Of a stretch of DNA of 64,000 nucleotides, positions 55,100-63,999 are shown in pieces. Each line of letters starts with the position of its first letter. Within the stretch, counting starts at the first letter, position 1. The stretch is taken from positions 147,768 through 211,767 of the forward strand of contig CAMBEC010000001.1 of assembly GCA_945865485.1 (NCBI GenBank). The letters run 5' to 3'. The stretch is from Rickettsia typhi (lineage in GTDB: Bacteria > Pseudomonadota > Alphaproteobacteria > Rickettsiales > Rickettsiaceae). The notes under the pieces are model-generated. The model had not been told where the DNA came from and made no database searches. It saw nothing but the letters and a program-made list of their open reading frames with translations. The translations under genes were made by a program, and so were the position numbers.

Positions 55100-55927
55100 T
55101 TACAGCTCCCGAAGCAATTCATTAATGCTTGTTTTTTGGCGGGTTTTTTGATCCACTTGTTTGATGATCACTGCACATGAAAGCCCTGGCATTCCATGTT
55201 CTTTTGCTGGCAAATAACCAGGCACAATAACAGAGTAAGCTGGTACTTTACCAAAAATAATCTCACCTGTGCTACGGTTGACTATTTTAGTGGACGCGCC
55301 AATAAAGACGCCCATACTGATGACAGAGCCTTCTTCAACTAATACCCCTTCTGCAATTTCTGATCTTGCACCGATAAAACAATTATCTTCGATAATTACT
55401 GGGCTAGCTTGCAACGGTTCAAGCACACCACCAATGCCAGTTCCTCCGGAAATATGACAATTCTTCCCAATATATGCACATGATCCAACAGTAGCCCACG
55501 TATCAATCAATGAGCCGTCACCAACATGCGCGCCAATATTAATAAATGAAGGCATAACCACAACATTTTGCCCAATAAACGATCCTTTTCTTATATAAGC
55601 ACCTGGTACAAACCTAGCATTAGATTGTCTTATTTTTTCTTCATCACCACTAGCAAATTTTGGCTCGATTTTATCGAGCCATTTGGTAAAATTTCCATCA
55701 AAAATCTTCATTTCTGATGTTTTAAAACTGAGCAATATTGCTTTCTTTACCCATTCATTAACAAGCCACTGACCATCCTTTTTATAACTAACACTAACGC
55801 GCCCCTGATCTAGCAAAGAAATTATATCATCGATAATACACTTGGCCAGAGCAAATTGGCCCTCATTTTTGCTTAGACTATCTCTTGTTTGCCAAAGCTC
55901 TTCAATTGCTGTAATATAATTTTCCAT
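55100..55927 (-). CDS. dapD: 2,3,4,5-tetrahydropyridine-2,6-dicarboxylate N-succinyltransferase
   Basis: A 275-residue left-handed beta-helix acyltransferase that succinylates tetrahydrodipicolinate in the DAP/lysine pathway, supplying meso-DAP for peptidoglycan. The hexapeptide repeats run through ~105-225 ([34 protein letters not shown] in part), with the family motif [17 protein letters not shown] and the ending [11 protein letters not shown]. Typical length (274 in E. coli). Single gene; other dap genes are not nearby. It is divergent from the zinc-ribbon gene. Confidence 0.96.
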   Translation of the reverse strand: MENYITAIEELWQTRDSLSKNEGQFALAKCIIDDIISLLDQGRVSVSYKKDGQWLVNEWVKKAILLSFKTSEMKIFDGNFTKWLDKIEPKFASGDEEKIRQSNARFVPGAYIRKGSFIGQNVVVMPSFINIGAHVGDGSLIDTWATVGSCAYIGKNCHISGGTGIGGVLEPLQASPVIIEDNCFIGARSEIAEGVLVEEGSVISMGVFIGASTKIVNRSTGEIIFGKVPAYSVIVPGYLPAKEHGMPGLSCAVIIKQVDQKTRQKTSINELLREL

Positions 55928-56031
55928 GAGGAGCTATATCGTATCTTTTTAAGGTTGAATACAAATATAAATAGCTGTATTTTATTCTTACGTAAATAGT
56001 TTTTGTCGAAATCCATCTATTAGTAAAGCCA

Positions 56032-56646
56032 ATGTACATCGCCTGCCCAGAATGTGATACAAAGTTTGTAGTAACGCCAGAACAGATTGGCAAACACGGC
56101 AGAAAAGTTAAGTGCTCGAAATGCGCTCATATCTGGCACCAAAAACTGGCTGATCAGGTAAGAATTGAACCGCTAATAACACAGCCAATTATAGCGACCC
56201 CTCTAGGAAATGGCATAAACTTACCGGCTCTTTTACCAATTAAGATTCAGCCATATCTTTATGCAATGCCGATTGTAATGATAGGACTCATCATCTTCAT
56301 GCTCATTATGGTTTTTCCAAACGGACTTGGAATTAACACACTCCTAAACAATACCACTTTAAGTATTAAGGATGTTCAAATACAAAATCAAACGGAGCTT
56401 GAGAAAATTACTGTCAGTTATAAAATTCATAACACCGCCGACAAGACAGTCAAGATGCCTTTAGTTAGAATCAGATTATTCGATAAAAATAATAGAATTG
56501 TTAAGTCACTTATTGATGATCATACCAATATTGATATGTCCCCCAATCAGTTTATTGAGATTAAAACAGAATTCGTGCCAGCACCTTCATCAACTGATAG
56601 CATTGATATTATGATTGGAAATAAGATTGACTTTATTCTTAGATAA
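56032..56646 (+). CDS. MJ0042-type zinc-ribbon membrane protein
   Basis: A 204-residue protein beginning with a zinc ribbon of the MJ0042 family: Cys5-x2-Cys8 (IACPECDTKF) and Cys28-x2-Cys31 (VKCSKCAHIW). One membrane helix follows (about 73-93, MPIVMIGLIIFMLIMVF), then a ~100-residue extracytoplasmic beta domain resembling DUF3426 (SIKDVQIQNQ, TVSYKIHNTADKTVKMPLVRI in part). The family is widespread in alphaproteobacteria; function unknown. It starts about 100 bases from dapD on the opposite strand. Confidence 0.88.
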   Translation: MYIACPECDTKFVVTPEQIGKHGRKVKCSKCAHIWHQKLADQVRIEPLITQPIIATPLGNGINLPALLPIKIQPYLYAMPIVMIGLIIFMLIMVFPNGLGINTLLNNTTLSIKDVQIQNQTELEKITVSYKIHNTADKTVKMPLVRIRLFDKNNRIVKSLIDDHTNIDMSPNQFIEIKTEFVPAPSSTDSIDIMIGNKIDFILR

Positions 56647-56688
56647 TCCACTCTCTATTCATCAAAATAATTCATGGATTGATTAAAA

Positions 56689-57006
56689 ATGGCTTGGTTG
56701 TACTTATTTATAGCAGGGATATTTGAAATATTTTGGGCAGTAGGCATAAAATATTGCGATGGACTAAAAATTACTCTTCCTTTAGTTTTAGTAATAGTCT
56801 CGATGGGTCTTAGCATAATTTTTCTTGGACTTGCTACTAAAACTATTCCTATGAGTATTGCGTACGCAGTATGGACAGGTATTGGAATAGTAGGAGTATT
56901 TGCCTATGGTCTATTAATACTTAAAGATCCTATTTCCACTAATAGTATTGTCTTTGTTGGCCTTATATTAATAGGGATTATTGGCCTCAAACTCGGGATT
57001 AAATAA
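56689..57006 (+). CDS. sugE: SMR family transporter, SugE/Gdx type
   Basis: A 105-residue protein with four membrane helices. MAWLYLFIAGIFEIFWAVGIKY at the start (conserved Glu13, which couples proton exchange) and the Gdx/SugE signature AYAVWTGIGIVG distinguish it from EmrE. Gdx proteins export guanidinium. It is single, so probably a homodimer. Separated by 42 bases from the zinc-ribbon gene on the same strand; no guanidine riboswitch is evident. Confidence 0.92.
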   Translation: MAWLYLFIAGIFEIFWAVGIKYCDGLKITLPLVLVIVSMGLSIIFLGLATKTIPMSIAYAVWTGIGIVGVFAYGLLILKDPISTNSIVFVGLILIGIIGLKLGIK

Positions 57007-57099
57007 TATAGAACAGCCATAATAACCCACCCAATAATACTTGAATATATTAAGCGATACCACCACGTTAATATGGCAAAAGAGAGAACTCAGGTCTTT

Positions 57100-57822
57100 T
57101 TATCCATCACTCAAATCATCTTCAATTGATCCAAGCAATTCTAAAGCTTTTTGTTTATCTAAAATAGAAAATTGTTTATTTGTACTTTCTACGGAAACAG
57201 TACTTATGGAAGTATTATCGCTCTCTGAAATTGTTATAGTAGTATTTGTTATATTTAATTTATTGAGTATAGATTGAATTTTCTCTACTTTAGGGTTGAC
57301 GTTATACTCAATAAGCTTTGTGTAAATATTACTTCTATCTGAATTAACATCTGTCATAGCTTTAAGTAAGTACTTTAAAGCAACTGGTGACTCCTGAAGA
57401 CCAAGCTGAATTGGATTTTTATCGTTTGCATTAGTTAAAGCGAGTAATTCAGGATTATTCTCAACTAGTACATAAATAGTGTCTTTGTTGCCTGTTCTCA
57501 CTGCAAAATGTAGTGCATTAAAACCAGAACTTGTCTCCTTTATCACAATCCACGGAAATTTCTCCATTATTAGTGCCACAGTATCACTATTTGCATTTAA
57601 TACTGCATAATGCAAAATGGTAAAACCTTCTTTTCCTATTAATTGATCATCAGAATTTGTTCTTTCTATAACTTTCTTCAAAGCAAAATCAGCGTTATGC
57701 CTTACTATCATTTTAAGCAACTTGAATTTTACTTCTGTCTGTGGCATTCCATCTATTAACCTAATAACTAGATTTTGATTACCTATATTGAGAGCTTTTT
57801 CCAATTCAATGTGATACTTCAT
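57100..57822 (-). CDS. Ankyrin-repeat protein, candidate effector
   Basis: A 240-residue soluble protein with about four or five ankyrin repeats between ~10 and 165: NIGNQNLVIRLIDGMPQ, VRHNADFALKKVI, GFTILHYAVLNANSDTVALI, GFNALHFAVRTGNKDTIYVL and a final weaker NPIQLGLQESPVALKYLL. The last ~70 residues are Ser/Thr-rich and unstructured. No signal peptide or other domain. It is the second ankyrin gene within 7 kb; a role in host interaction is inferred from the family. Confidence 0.85.
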   Translation of the reverse strand: MKYHIELEKALNIGNQNLVIRLIDGMPQTEVKFKLLKMIVRHNADFALKKVIERTNSDDQLIGKEGFTILHYAVLNANSDTVALIMEKFPWIVIKETSSGFNALHFAVRTGNKDTIYVLVENNPELLALTNANDKNPIQLGLQESPVALKYLLKAMTDVNSDRSNIYTKLIEYNVNPKVEKIQSILNKLNITNTTITISESDNTSISTVSVESTNKQFSILDKQKALELLGSIEDDLSDG

Positions 57823-57913
57823 TCCTTATCCTGCTTTTTTAATTCTCAACAGTATATTTATTCTCCTATTCCTAATATTGTTTTATTATCATAGTATTGA
57901 TTAGGAATTTATA

Positions 57914-58909
57914 TTATTTTTTGATTTCTTGCTCCTTCACCCGCTGTCTAAATCTCTGAACATGCATATTATGCTCTTGAAGTGTACTAGAAAAGCTATG
58001 TCCACCATTACCATCAACAACAAAATATAGAGCATCAGTTTTTGCTGGTAAAACAGATGCCTCAAGTGAGGCAACCCCAGGACAAGAAATTGGACCTGGT
58101 GGAAGTCCCACTATTTTGTATGTGTTATATTTTGAAGCAATTTGTAAATCTACGCGTGATAAGGCACGATTCAACTTATATTTCCCCTCAGTCACAGCAT
58201 AGATCACTGTTGGATCAGCTTGAAGCTTTATCCCTTTCCTCAAGCGATTAATAAAAACTCCTGCTATAAGAGGACGCTCTTTTTCATTACCAGCTTCTTT
58301 TTCGACTATCGAAGCAAAAATAAGTACATCTTTCCTAGTCTTTAAAGGCGAATCTTCTTTAAGTTTTAGCATCACAGAATCTAGAGCTTTTGACATACCG
58401 CGGCGCATTTCATCAATAATTTTTTCACGCAAATCACCATATGTATAAAAATAAGTTGAAGGCATGAGATAGCCTTCTGGGATATTAAGATTAATTTGCC
58501 CAAATAGCCGATCTTCGGCATTTATTTTTGTAATAATTTCACTAACTGTTTGCCCCTCAGCAATAGTAAGTCTGTGAACCACTGATTTTCCACTGGCAAG
58601 CTTTGTGAGAACTTGATAGGGAGATATAGCTTTCGTAAACTCGTACTCACCGCTTTTGAGTGGTTTATAGAACCCATAAAGTTTACTAATAAACTCAAAT
58701 AGAATTCTATGTTGGATTATACCATCCTGCTCAAGAATTATACTAATTTTATGAGTAGAGCTACCAGATTTAATGATAACTATCTTCTTCTCTGCAAGTC
58801 TTCCAGGCAACACTAAGTAGCTACCAATAATATTGGCTATGGTGATAGTGGTAAGTGCTAAAGAAACTATAGCAATTAATTTTATTTTTAATAAGCTATT
58901 AACAAGCAC
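57914..58909 (-). CDS. mltG: Endolytic murein transglycosylase MltG
   Basis: A 331-residue membrane-anchored YceG-like enzyme that cuts nascent peptidoglycan strands. One N-terminal helix (about 9-30) is followed by a LysM-like region (GSSTHKISIILEQDGII), IAEGQTVSEI, the catalytic Glu in IFASIVEKEAGNEKERPLIAGVFINRL (in part), LQADPTVIYAV and the conserved YNTYKIVGLPPGPISCPG. Start is GTG at 58909, which shares one base with the xseB stop (TAGTG), so the two are coupled. Its presence with DapD indicates a peptidoglycan pathway. Confidence 0.95.
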   Translation of the reverse strand: MLVNSLLKIKLIAIVSLALTTITIANIIGSYLVLPGRLAEKKIVIIKSGSSTHKISIILEQDGIIQHRILFEFISKLYGFYKPLKSGEYEFTKAISPYQVLTKLASGKSVVHRLTIAEGQTVSEIITKINAEDRLFGQINLNIPEGYLMPSTYFYTYGDLREKIIDEMRRGMSKALDSVMLKLKEDSPLKTRKDVLIFASIVEKEAGNEKERPLIAGVFINRLRKGIKLQADPTVIYAVTEGKYKLNRALSRVDLQIASKYNTYKIVGLPPGPISCPGVASLEASVLPAKTDALYFVVDGNGGHSFSSTLQEHNMHVQRFRQRVKEQEIKK

Positions 58910-59148
58910 TAAAGGTCAACCTCAACAGTTTGTACTTCAGTATCAGTTGCGTTTGTTATTTTCTCAATCTTTAATTTAGCATTTTTTAGCATGGACTCAC
59001 AGTGTTTCTTGAGCAATACCCCACGTTCAAAACTCTCAACAGCGTTTGCAAGATCTTCCTGACCTGTATCAATTTTTCTTACAATTTCTTCAAGTTCAGC
59101 AAGCGCCGACTCAAAACTCATTTTTTCAATAGCTTTAGATTGGGTCAT
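58909..59148 (-). CDS. xseB: Exodeoxyribonuclease VII small subunit
   Basis: A 79-residue helical protein that associates with XseA in exonuclease VII. The conserved core is [23 protein letters not shown], shown in part, followed by [19 protein letters not shown]. Typical length. First gene of the xseB-mltG pair, 45 bases from the divergent NDUFS4-like gene. Confidence 0.93.
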   Translation of the reverse strand: MTQSKAIEKMSFESALAELEEIVRKIDTGQEDLANAVESFERGVLLKKHCESMLKNAKLKIEKITNATDTEVQTVEVDL

Positions 59149-59193
59149 AGGATAAAATTGTTTTTGATTAATTAAACATTATTTGTTTTTCAC

Positions 59194-59472
59194 ATGCAAG
59201 TTAGAATTCTCAAACCTACCAAATCATCAATGCAATCAGCAAATGGTAATAATAAATGGTTACTAGAGTTTGTCAAACAGCCTAATTGCAAATTTAAGGA
59301 ATCGACGCAAGGCAGAACTTCTTCAATTGATATGTATAACGAATTAAAGATTTTTTTCCCAACTCTTGAACAAGCTATTGCTTTTGCCAACAAAAAAGCT
59401 TTAACGTATGAAGTCATTAAGCCAAAAGAACCTAAAACCCCTAAAAAGAGCTATGCTGCAAATTTTAGGTAA
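59194..59472 (+). CDS. NDUFS4-like NADH dehydrogenase accessory protein
   Basis: A 92-residue protein of the ETC_C1_NDUFA4/NDUFS4 family, an accessory subunit of respiratory complex I shared by alphaproteobacteria and mitochondria. Recognised by VRILKPTKSSMQSA at the start, W-LEF, then GRTSSIDMYNELKIFFPTLEQAIAFA (in part) and the ending PKKSYAANFR. It docks on the peripheral arm. Single gene, divergent from xseB with 45 bases between. Confidence 0.92.
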   Translation: MQVRILKPTKSSMQSANGNNKWLLEFVKQPNCKFKESTQGRTSSIDMYNELKIFFPTLEQAIAFANKKALTYEVIKPKEPKTPKKSYAANFR

Positions 59473-59591
59473 GCAGCACTTAATTATGTAACTCTTCTTA
59501 AATATACTACTTCGGTTTTTGTTAATTTTTCTGTAATAAGTTACCATTACCCTTTACTCTCAATACTGAAAAATTATACAAAGTAAGGATT

Positions 59592-60494
59592 ATGTTACTA
59601 TTTCTACCAAACTCCAAATCAAATAAGCCTAATCAGATTGAAGATAAGCAGTATATGTTTATAAATAACTACAACCGAGGTTTACAAAATGGCATTTCAA
59701 ATAACATATCAGATAAATATTTTGTATCGCTAATTTTGAACTTTAGCCTTATTGCCCTATTGATTATTTTTTTTACCACAATATCGTTAGGTAACAACGC
59801 AGACCCAGAAACAGACCGCCAACTTGAAGGTGGTTTTGTTTATTTAAGCGATATCGACCCATCTATACTAATTAATCTCAAATACCATCAGAATGAGAAT
59901 TTTACTGGAGTGCCAGTAGCCGGATGTAGCAAAGGAAGGGCCGTAGTTACACTTGATGCAGCCGAGGCTTTACGGAACGTTCAAGAAGACTTAGTGATGC
60001 ATGGCTACGCTCTTGTGGTTTACGATGCATATCACCCGCTCAAATCTCAAGAAAAATTCAATTCCTGGCTACAAGAGCAGAGCATTGATACTAAAGATAG
60101 TTACTATCCGAATCTTACAAAAACAGCGATAAAAGAAGCAGGATATCTCGAAGCTAAATATGCTCATGTTCGTGGCAGCACAGTAGACGTTAGTATTATT
60201 TCACTTAGAGATAAGTTAACAACTCCCTGTAAACAACAAAAGAGATCATATAAAGATCAAAAAGATCTTATCTATTTAAACGATGGTACAGCCGAAATGG
60301 GCACTTCATATGATACTTTCGACCCATTATCTTCATATTCAAACACTACAATTCCGCAAGAGGCTCAAGCTCATCGTAAACTCCTAAGAGAAACTATGCA
60401 AAACCATGGATTTGTTCCAAATGAAAAGTTTTGGTGGCAATTTACCCTAATCAGAGAACCATATATTGATAGCAAATTCGATTTTGACATCTAA
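59592..60494 (+). CDS. VanX-like (M15D) protein lacking key catalytic residues
   Basis: A 300-residue protein with an N-terminal signal anchor (about 44-66) and a D-Ala-D-Ala dipeptidase (VanX) domain from ~83: YLSDIDPSILINLKYHQNENFTG (in part), the fold-defining LVVYDAYHPLKSQEKF, YYPNL, YAHVRGSTVDVS and FVPNEKFWWQFTLIREPY. Zinc ligands His192 and Asp199 are kept. However, the conserved Arg of DAYRP is His148, the catalytic Glu of EWWH is Phe280, and the third zinc ligand His is Gln283. It is therefore probably not an active dipeptidase. Two in-frame ATGs exist (59592 and 59655). Exported side: periplasm. Confidence 0.85.
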   Translation: MLLFLPNSKSNKPNQIEDKQYMFINNYNRGLQNGISNNISDKYFVSLILNFSLIALLIIFFTTISLGNNADPETDRQLEGGFVYLSDIDPSILINLKYHQNENFTGVPVAGCSKGRAVVTLDAAEALRNVQEDLVMHGYALVVYDAYHPLKSQEKFNSWLQEQSIDTKDSYYPNLTKTAIKEAGYLEAKYAHVRGSTVDVSIISLRDKLTTPCKQQKRSYKDQKDLIYLNDGTAEMGTSYDTFDPLSSYSNTTIPQEAQAHRKLLRETMQNHGFVPNEKFWWQFTLIREPYIDSKFDFDI

Positions 60495-60625
60495 AAATAG
60501 AACAGTGGAGTAAGCTACCTAATCACACTACAATTATTTTTTTTATAATTATCTTTGTTCTCTTTGCTAGCATGTAAACTTTAATTTACACTACTTAAAA
60601 AATATTTGATTTAATTAAGGCGTAT

Positions 60626-61060
60626 ATGGAATCTACTAGAAAATTTATGCTTGCTTTAGCTTATTTGTTACTAATAGCTGGGGCATTATTTACAATAATT
60701 AAAATGCCTAATTCAGATAAGCCCGCTGATGGTATACAATATTGCGAGAACGTCCAAGTGGGGGATGAAGAAAATCTTGTCATCAAGAAGGTTATAAAAT
60801 CATTTGCAAACAAAGTAAATTGTAATATTAGCAAGAACTGCCTAACAAAATGGGATATTAAAGGTAATACCGCCAAATACTCTGTTGCTTGGCAAGAACA
60901 ATGCGGACCTGTGGTTAATGGCGTTCACCAGTTAGGTGACAACGGTATGGGATCAACTTTCGTATGTGAGACAAAACATAATTCTAGCTGTTGCTGGCCA
61001 TTAGGATATGATCATGTAGAAGAATTTGTCATGTGTTTAAAGTGGGATAATAACAAATAG
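60626..61060 (+). CDS. Cysteine-rich exported or membrane-anchored protein
   Basis: A 144-residue protein with an N-terminal hydrophobic segment (about 8-26, FMLALAYLLLIAGALFTI) that acts as a signal peptide or anchor. The rest is ~115 residues with eight cysteines (IQYCEN, NKVNCNI, KNCLT, EQCGP, FVCET, SSCCWP, VMCLK), an even number fit for four disulfides in the periplasm. No known family. It lies 130 bases after the VanX-like gene on the same strand. Small disulfide-rich exported proteins in intracellular bacteria can face the host, but there is no direct evidence here. Confidence 0.7.
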   Translation: MESTRKFMLALAYLLLIAGALFTIIKMPNSDKPADGIQYCENVQVGDEENLVIKKVIKSFANKVNCNISKNCLTKWDIKGNTAKYSVAWQEQCGPVVNGVHQLGDNGMGSTFVCETKHNSSCCWPLGYDHVEEFVMCLKWDNNK

Positions 61061-61079
61061 CCAAATCCACTACAGGAAA

Positions 61080-62273
61080 CTATTTAAAGCTATTCGCTGC
61101 AACAAACCCAGATGACCAAGCCCATTGAAAGTTGTAGCCGCCAAGCCATCCTGTCACATCTACCACTTCACCTACAAAGAACAAGCCTGGGACTTTAATA
61201 GATTCCATAGTTTTTGAAGATAATTCTCGTGTATCCACACCGCCAGAGGTAACTTCTGCTTTAAGATATCCTTCGCTATCGCTTATTGGCACTTGAAAAT
61301 TATGGATGAATTTTGCAATATACGATAACTTTTCTTTGGTAAGGTCAGTAATAGTTCTATTAAAGTCTGAATTCCCTAAAGAAAAATTATCAACCAATCG
61401 ATTTGTTAAGTAAACCTTGAGATAATTAGCAAGAGTTTGCTTGTTGTTTTTATCAGCAGCAAACATGTTCTCAAGGTTAAGGTTCGGCAACAAATTAATC
61501 GATATTTTTTCATCATCAAATTTATTTAAATATGATGAAATTTGAAGAATTGCTGGCCCACTCAGACCTTTATGAGTAAATAATATGTTTTCTGTAAAAG
61601 AAGTATCTTTATAAGTTACTATTGAATGGTTAGAGATTCCTCTAAGTTCGTTGAACAATTTCTTTTGCTCATCTGGAACGATAAGAGGCACTAAAGCAGG
61701 CTTAGTTAAAACAATATTAAGGCCAAATTTTTTGGCAACCCGATAACCAAAGTCACTTGCCCCTATTTTTGGAATCGACAACCCACCTGTAGCAATAACA
61801 AGAGTATCGCCAATAAAATCTCCTTGATCTGATTCAATTTTGAAATAATCATTCTTAAAAACATCTTTAACATTACACGATAGCTTTATATCAACTTGGT
61901 ATTTTGTGCATAAATCAATAAACATGTTGATAATTTGGCTTGAAGACCCATCACAAAACAATTGCCCTAAAGTTTTTTCATGATAAGCAATTTTGTAAGA
62001 CTCAACTAGACTGATAAAATCATGCTGAGTATATTGCGAAAGTGCGGATTTAACAAAATGAGGATTTTGGCTTATAAAGTTATGATTACTAGTATATAAA
62101 TTGGTAAAATTGCATCTGCCACCGCCAGAGATTCTGATCTTTTCACCAATTTTATTTGTATGCTCAACAACTAGGACTCGTTTTCCTTTTTGCCCAGAAC
62201 GAATCGCTGCCATTAAGCCAGCAGCACCTGCTCCTATTATAATTACATCGTATTTACCTGGCATTGTAGTCAA
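61080..62273 (-). CDS. FAD-dependent oxidoreductase, HI0933/YhiN (BaiN-like) family
   Basis: A 397-residue flavoprotein. The FAD-binding Rossmann motif is DVIIIGAGAAGLMAA, followed by the family signature GEKIRISGGGRCNFTN; the C-terminal part has TSGGVDTRELSSKTMES and GLFFVGEVVDVTGWLGGYNFQWAWSSG (in part), all typical of HI0933/YhiN proteins. The reaction is not established for the family (BaiN members reduce bile-acid intermediates). The start is at 62273, or 3 codons later. It overlaps the DMT transporter gene by 4 bases, implying coupling. Confidence 0.92.
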   Translation of the reverse strand: MTTMPGKYDVIIIGAGAAGLMAAIRSGQKGKRVLVVEHTNKIGEKIRISGGGRCNFTNLYTSNHNFISQNPHFVKSALSQYTQHDFISLVESYKIAYHEKTLGQLFCDGSSSQIINMFIDLCTKYQVDIKLSCNVKDVFKNDYFKIESDQGDFIGDTLVIATGGLSIPKIGASDFGYRVAKKFGLNIVLTKPALVPLIVPDEQKKLFNELRGISNHSIVTYKDTSFTENILFTHKGLSGPAILQISSYLNKFDDEKISINLLPNLNLENMFAADKNNKQTLANYLKVYLTNRLVDNFSLGNSDFNRTITDLTKEKLSYIAKFIHNFQVPISDSEGYLKAEVTSGGVDTRELSSKTMESIKVPGLFFVGEVVDVTGWLGGYNFQWAWSSGFVAANSFK

Positions 62274-63154
62274 TATTTAGTTTTTGGAACATTGTGAAAC
62301 AATACCATTAAAGCGCCAGATAAAACTATTATTGTGCCCAATATCTGCGTAGATGTTACTTTTTCGTCAAGCAAAATAATGCCCAATATTAACACAAATA
62401 CTGGTTCTAGAACAGATAATGTCGATGCTTTTTCAGCATCAATATACTTCAAAGCTTGTAGTAATAGCAAAATAGGTACCGCTGTACAAATAAGCCCTAT
62501 ACCTATTATGTTAAACCAGTTATTCAAACCACTTGGTACACTAAAGCTAGAATCAACTAAAGAAGATATAAAGCACGTAATCATGCAGCCTATTGAAACC
62601 ATCAAAGTAGATAATATTGGATGAACCTCAACTTTCTCACTCATGACCATATATATAGCATAAAATATTGCTGTAGCTATCCCTAAACCAACACCTATGA
62701 TATCTAATGCAAAATCTTGCATATCTACTAAAAGTGTCAGCCCTATTATAATAATTAAAAAAGCCACGCAATAAATTTTACTAAATGGAGCTTTATAAAA
62801 AACAATATTAACTATCATTACTATAGCCGGGTAGATGAAAAATATCACCATAGCGAGCCCTGTACCTATATAAACGCTAGCCATAAAAAAAGCTATTGAG
62901 GAAGTGCCATAAAAAGCCATTCCGCTTATCAACACTTTAAGGATAGCTTTTGGTGACAGTAAAATAGTTTTATATTTTGGTATTAATATTATTAGCGCAA
63001 ATAAGGCGGATATTAGAAAGCGCCAAAATAACATATTAAAAACTGATGATCCAGCTTGCATAATAGTAACACCAAAATATCCAAGAAGGCTGTAACAAAG
63101 GCCAGAAGTAATTGCGTATAGCGCTCCTTTTTGGTAATTAGATAAAAATTTCAT
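62270..63154 (-). CDS. DMT superfamily transporter with two EamA domains
   Basis: A 294-residue polytopic protein with ten predicted membrane helices in two EamA repeats (ITSGLCYSLLGYFGV-; GLGIATAIFYAIYMVMSEKV-). The repeat endings SIAFFMASVYIGTGLAM and LLLLQALKYIDAEKASTLSVLEPVF (in part) are typical. Rickettsial relatives include S-adenosylmethionine and metabolite carriers; the substrate here cannot be inferred. First gene of a two-gene unit with the flavoprotein. Confidence 0.9.
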   Translation of the reverse strand: MKFLSNYQKGALYAITSGLCYSLLGYFGVTIMQAGSSVFNMLFWRFLISALFALIILIPKYKTILLSPKAILKVLISGMAFYGTSSIAFFMASVYIGTGLAMVIFFIYPAIVMIVNIVFYKAPFSKIYCVAFLIIIIGLTLLVDMQDFALDIIGVGLGIATAIFYAIYMVMSEKVEVHPILSTLMVSIGCMITCFISSLVDSSFSVPSGLNNWFNIIGIGLICTAVPILLLLQALKYIDAEKASTLSVLEPVFVLILGIILLDEKVTSTQILGTIIVLSGALMVLFHNVPKTKY

Positions 63155-63278
63155 TTGTAAACTCGAGTATTTTATTATGGATTTTGCTTAATAGATTTTC
63201 CTCAAGAGGTTAATGCAAATCCTATGCGAATATGTTCTACCAATCGCTTGGTTAAATTGAACTTGCGAACAATAATTT

Positions 63279-63797
63279 CTAGTAGCTAGTTTCAATAAAT
63301 TCTTTGAAGGCTTTAAAAGTATTTCTGCGATTAAACGTTCCCATAACCGTATTATGTCTACCAGTTAATTCTACCGTTACAGATTTTGCATAAGTTATTT
63401 CTCTAAACTCTTCTTCACTAATTGAAAAAACTATTTCTTCTTCATGGGTTCGGGAATTAATGTTATATGCTACAACTTTTGGTCTCAGTATAGGTTTAAA
63501 GCTTAAAATCTTTAATTTATCAACCAAGAACTTCAATGTTGTATCAAAACCATTATGAAGTATGTCTCCTTTTTTCGAATTACTCCAACGAACTGTTAAT
63601 TTGTAATCTTTTTGTTTTGAGTCACGATTTAATAGAAAATAAAACGGAGTCGTTTTTGTATCTGCAAAACTCAAATGTACCGGTTGAGACTCAGACCTAG
63701 CCCAGGTAAATCCAGAATTGTAGCTACTACTAGTCCCTATTGCATAACACCCTGAAAGGGCTAATAAAATGGCAAAAAAACTGATGAACTTATTCAT
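63279..63797 (-). CDS. Predicted lipoprotein of unknown function
   Basis: A 172-residue protein with a lipoprotein signal peptide: MNKFISFFAILLALSGC with lipobox L-S-G-C at Cys17. The mature part is rich in beta strands (YKLTVRWSNSKKGD, ILRPKVVAYNI), Lys and Arg, with no recognised domain. It would be anchored in the inner or outer membrane facing the periplasm. Residue 18 is Tyr, not Asp, so outer-membrane sorting by Lol is possible. Stands alone between the DMT gene and tRNA-Ser. Confidence 0.78.
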   Translation of the reverse strand: MNKFISFFAILLALSGCYAIGTSSSYNSGFTWARSESQPVHLSFADTKTTPFYFLLNRDSKQKDYKLTVRWSNSKKGDILHNGFDTTLKFLVDKLKILSFKPILRPKVVAYNINSRTHEEEIVFSISEEEFREITYAKSVTVELTGRHNTVMGTFNRRNTFKAFKEFIETSY

Positions 63798-63907
63798 TAA
63801 GAACTAACCTAAACTTTTGTAATAACAGCGACTATAGCAGGATTTTCCTCGTCAGTAAAATAATTCTGGAAAACTAATAAATTAAATGTTATACCTAACA
63901 TGGTTTT

Positions 63908-63999
63908 GGAGAGATGGCCGAGTGGCCGAAGGCGCTCCCCTGCTAAGGGAGTATAGGGAGCAATCTCTATCGAGGGTTCGAATCCCTCTCTCTCCGCCA
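63908..63999 (+). tRNA. tRNA-Ser (anticodon GCT)
   Basis: A 92-base class II tRNA with CCA encoded. The acceptor stem is GGAGAGA / TCTCTCC, the anticodon stem CTCCC / GGGAG closes the loop CTGCTAA (anticodon GCT at 63942-63944), the variable arm is long, and the T arm is GAGGG-TTCGAAT-CCCTC. It reads AGC/AGU. Confidence 0.96.

Noticed and set aside
57041..57277. Rightward 78-codon frame
   Set aside because: Antisense to the C-terminal part of the ankyrin gene at 57100-57822 and without recognisable protein features.
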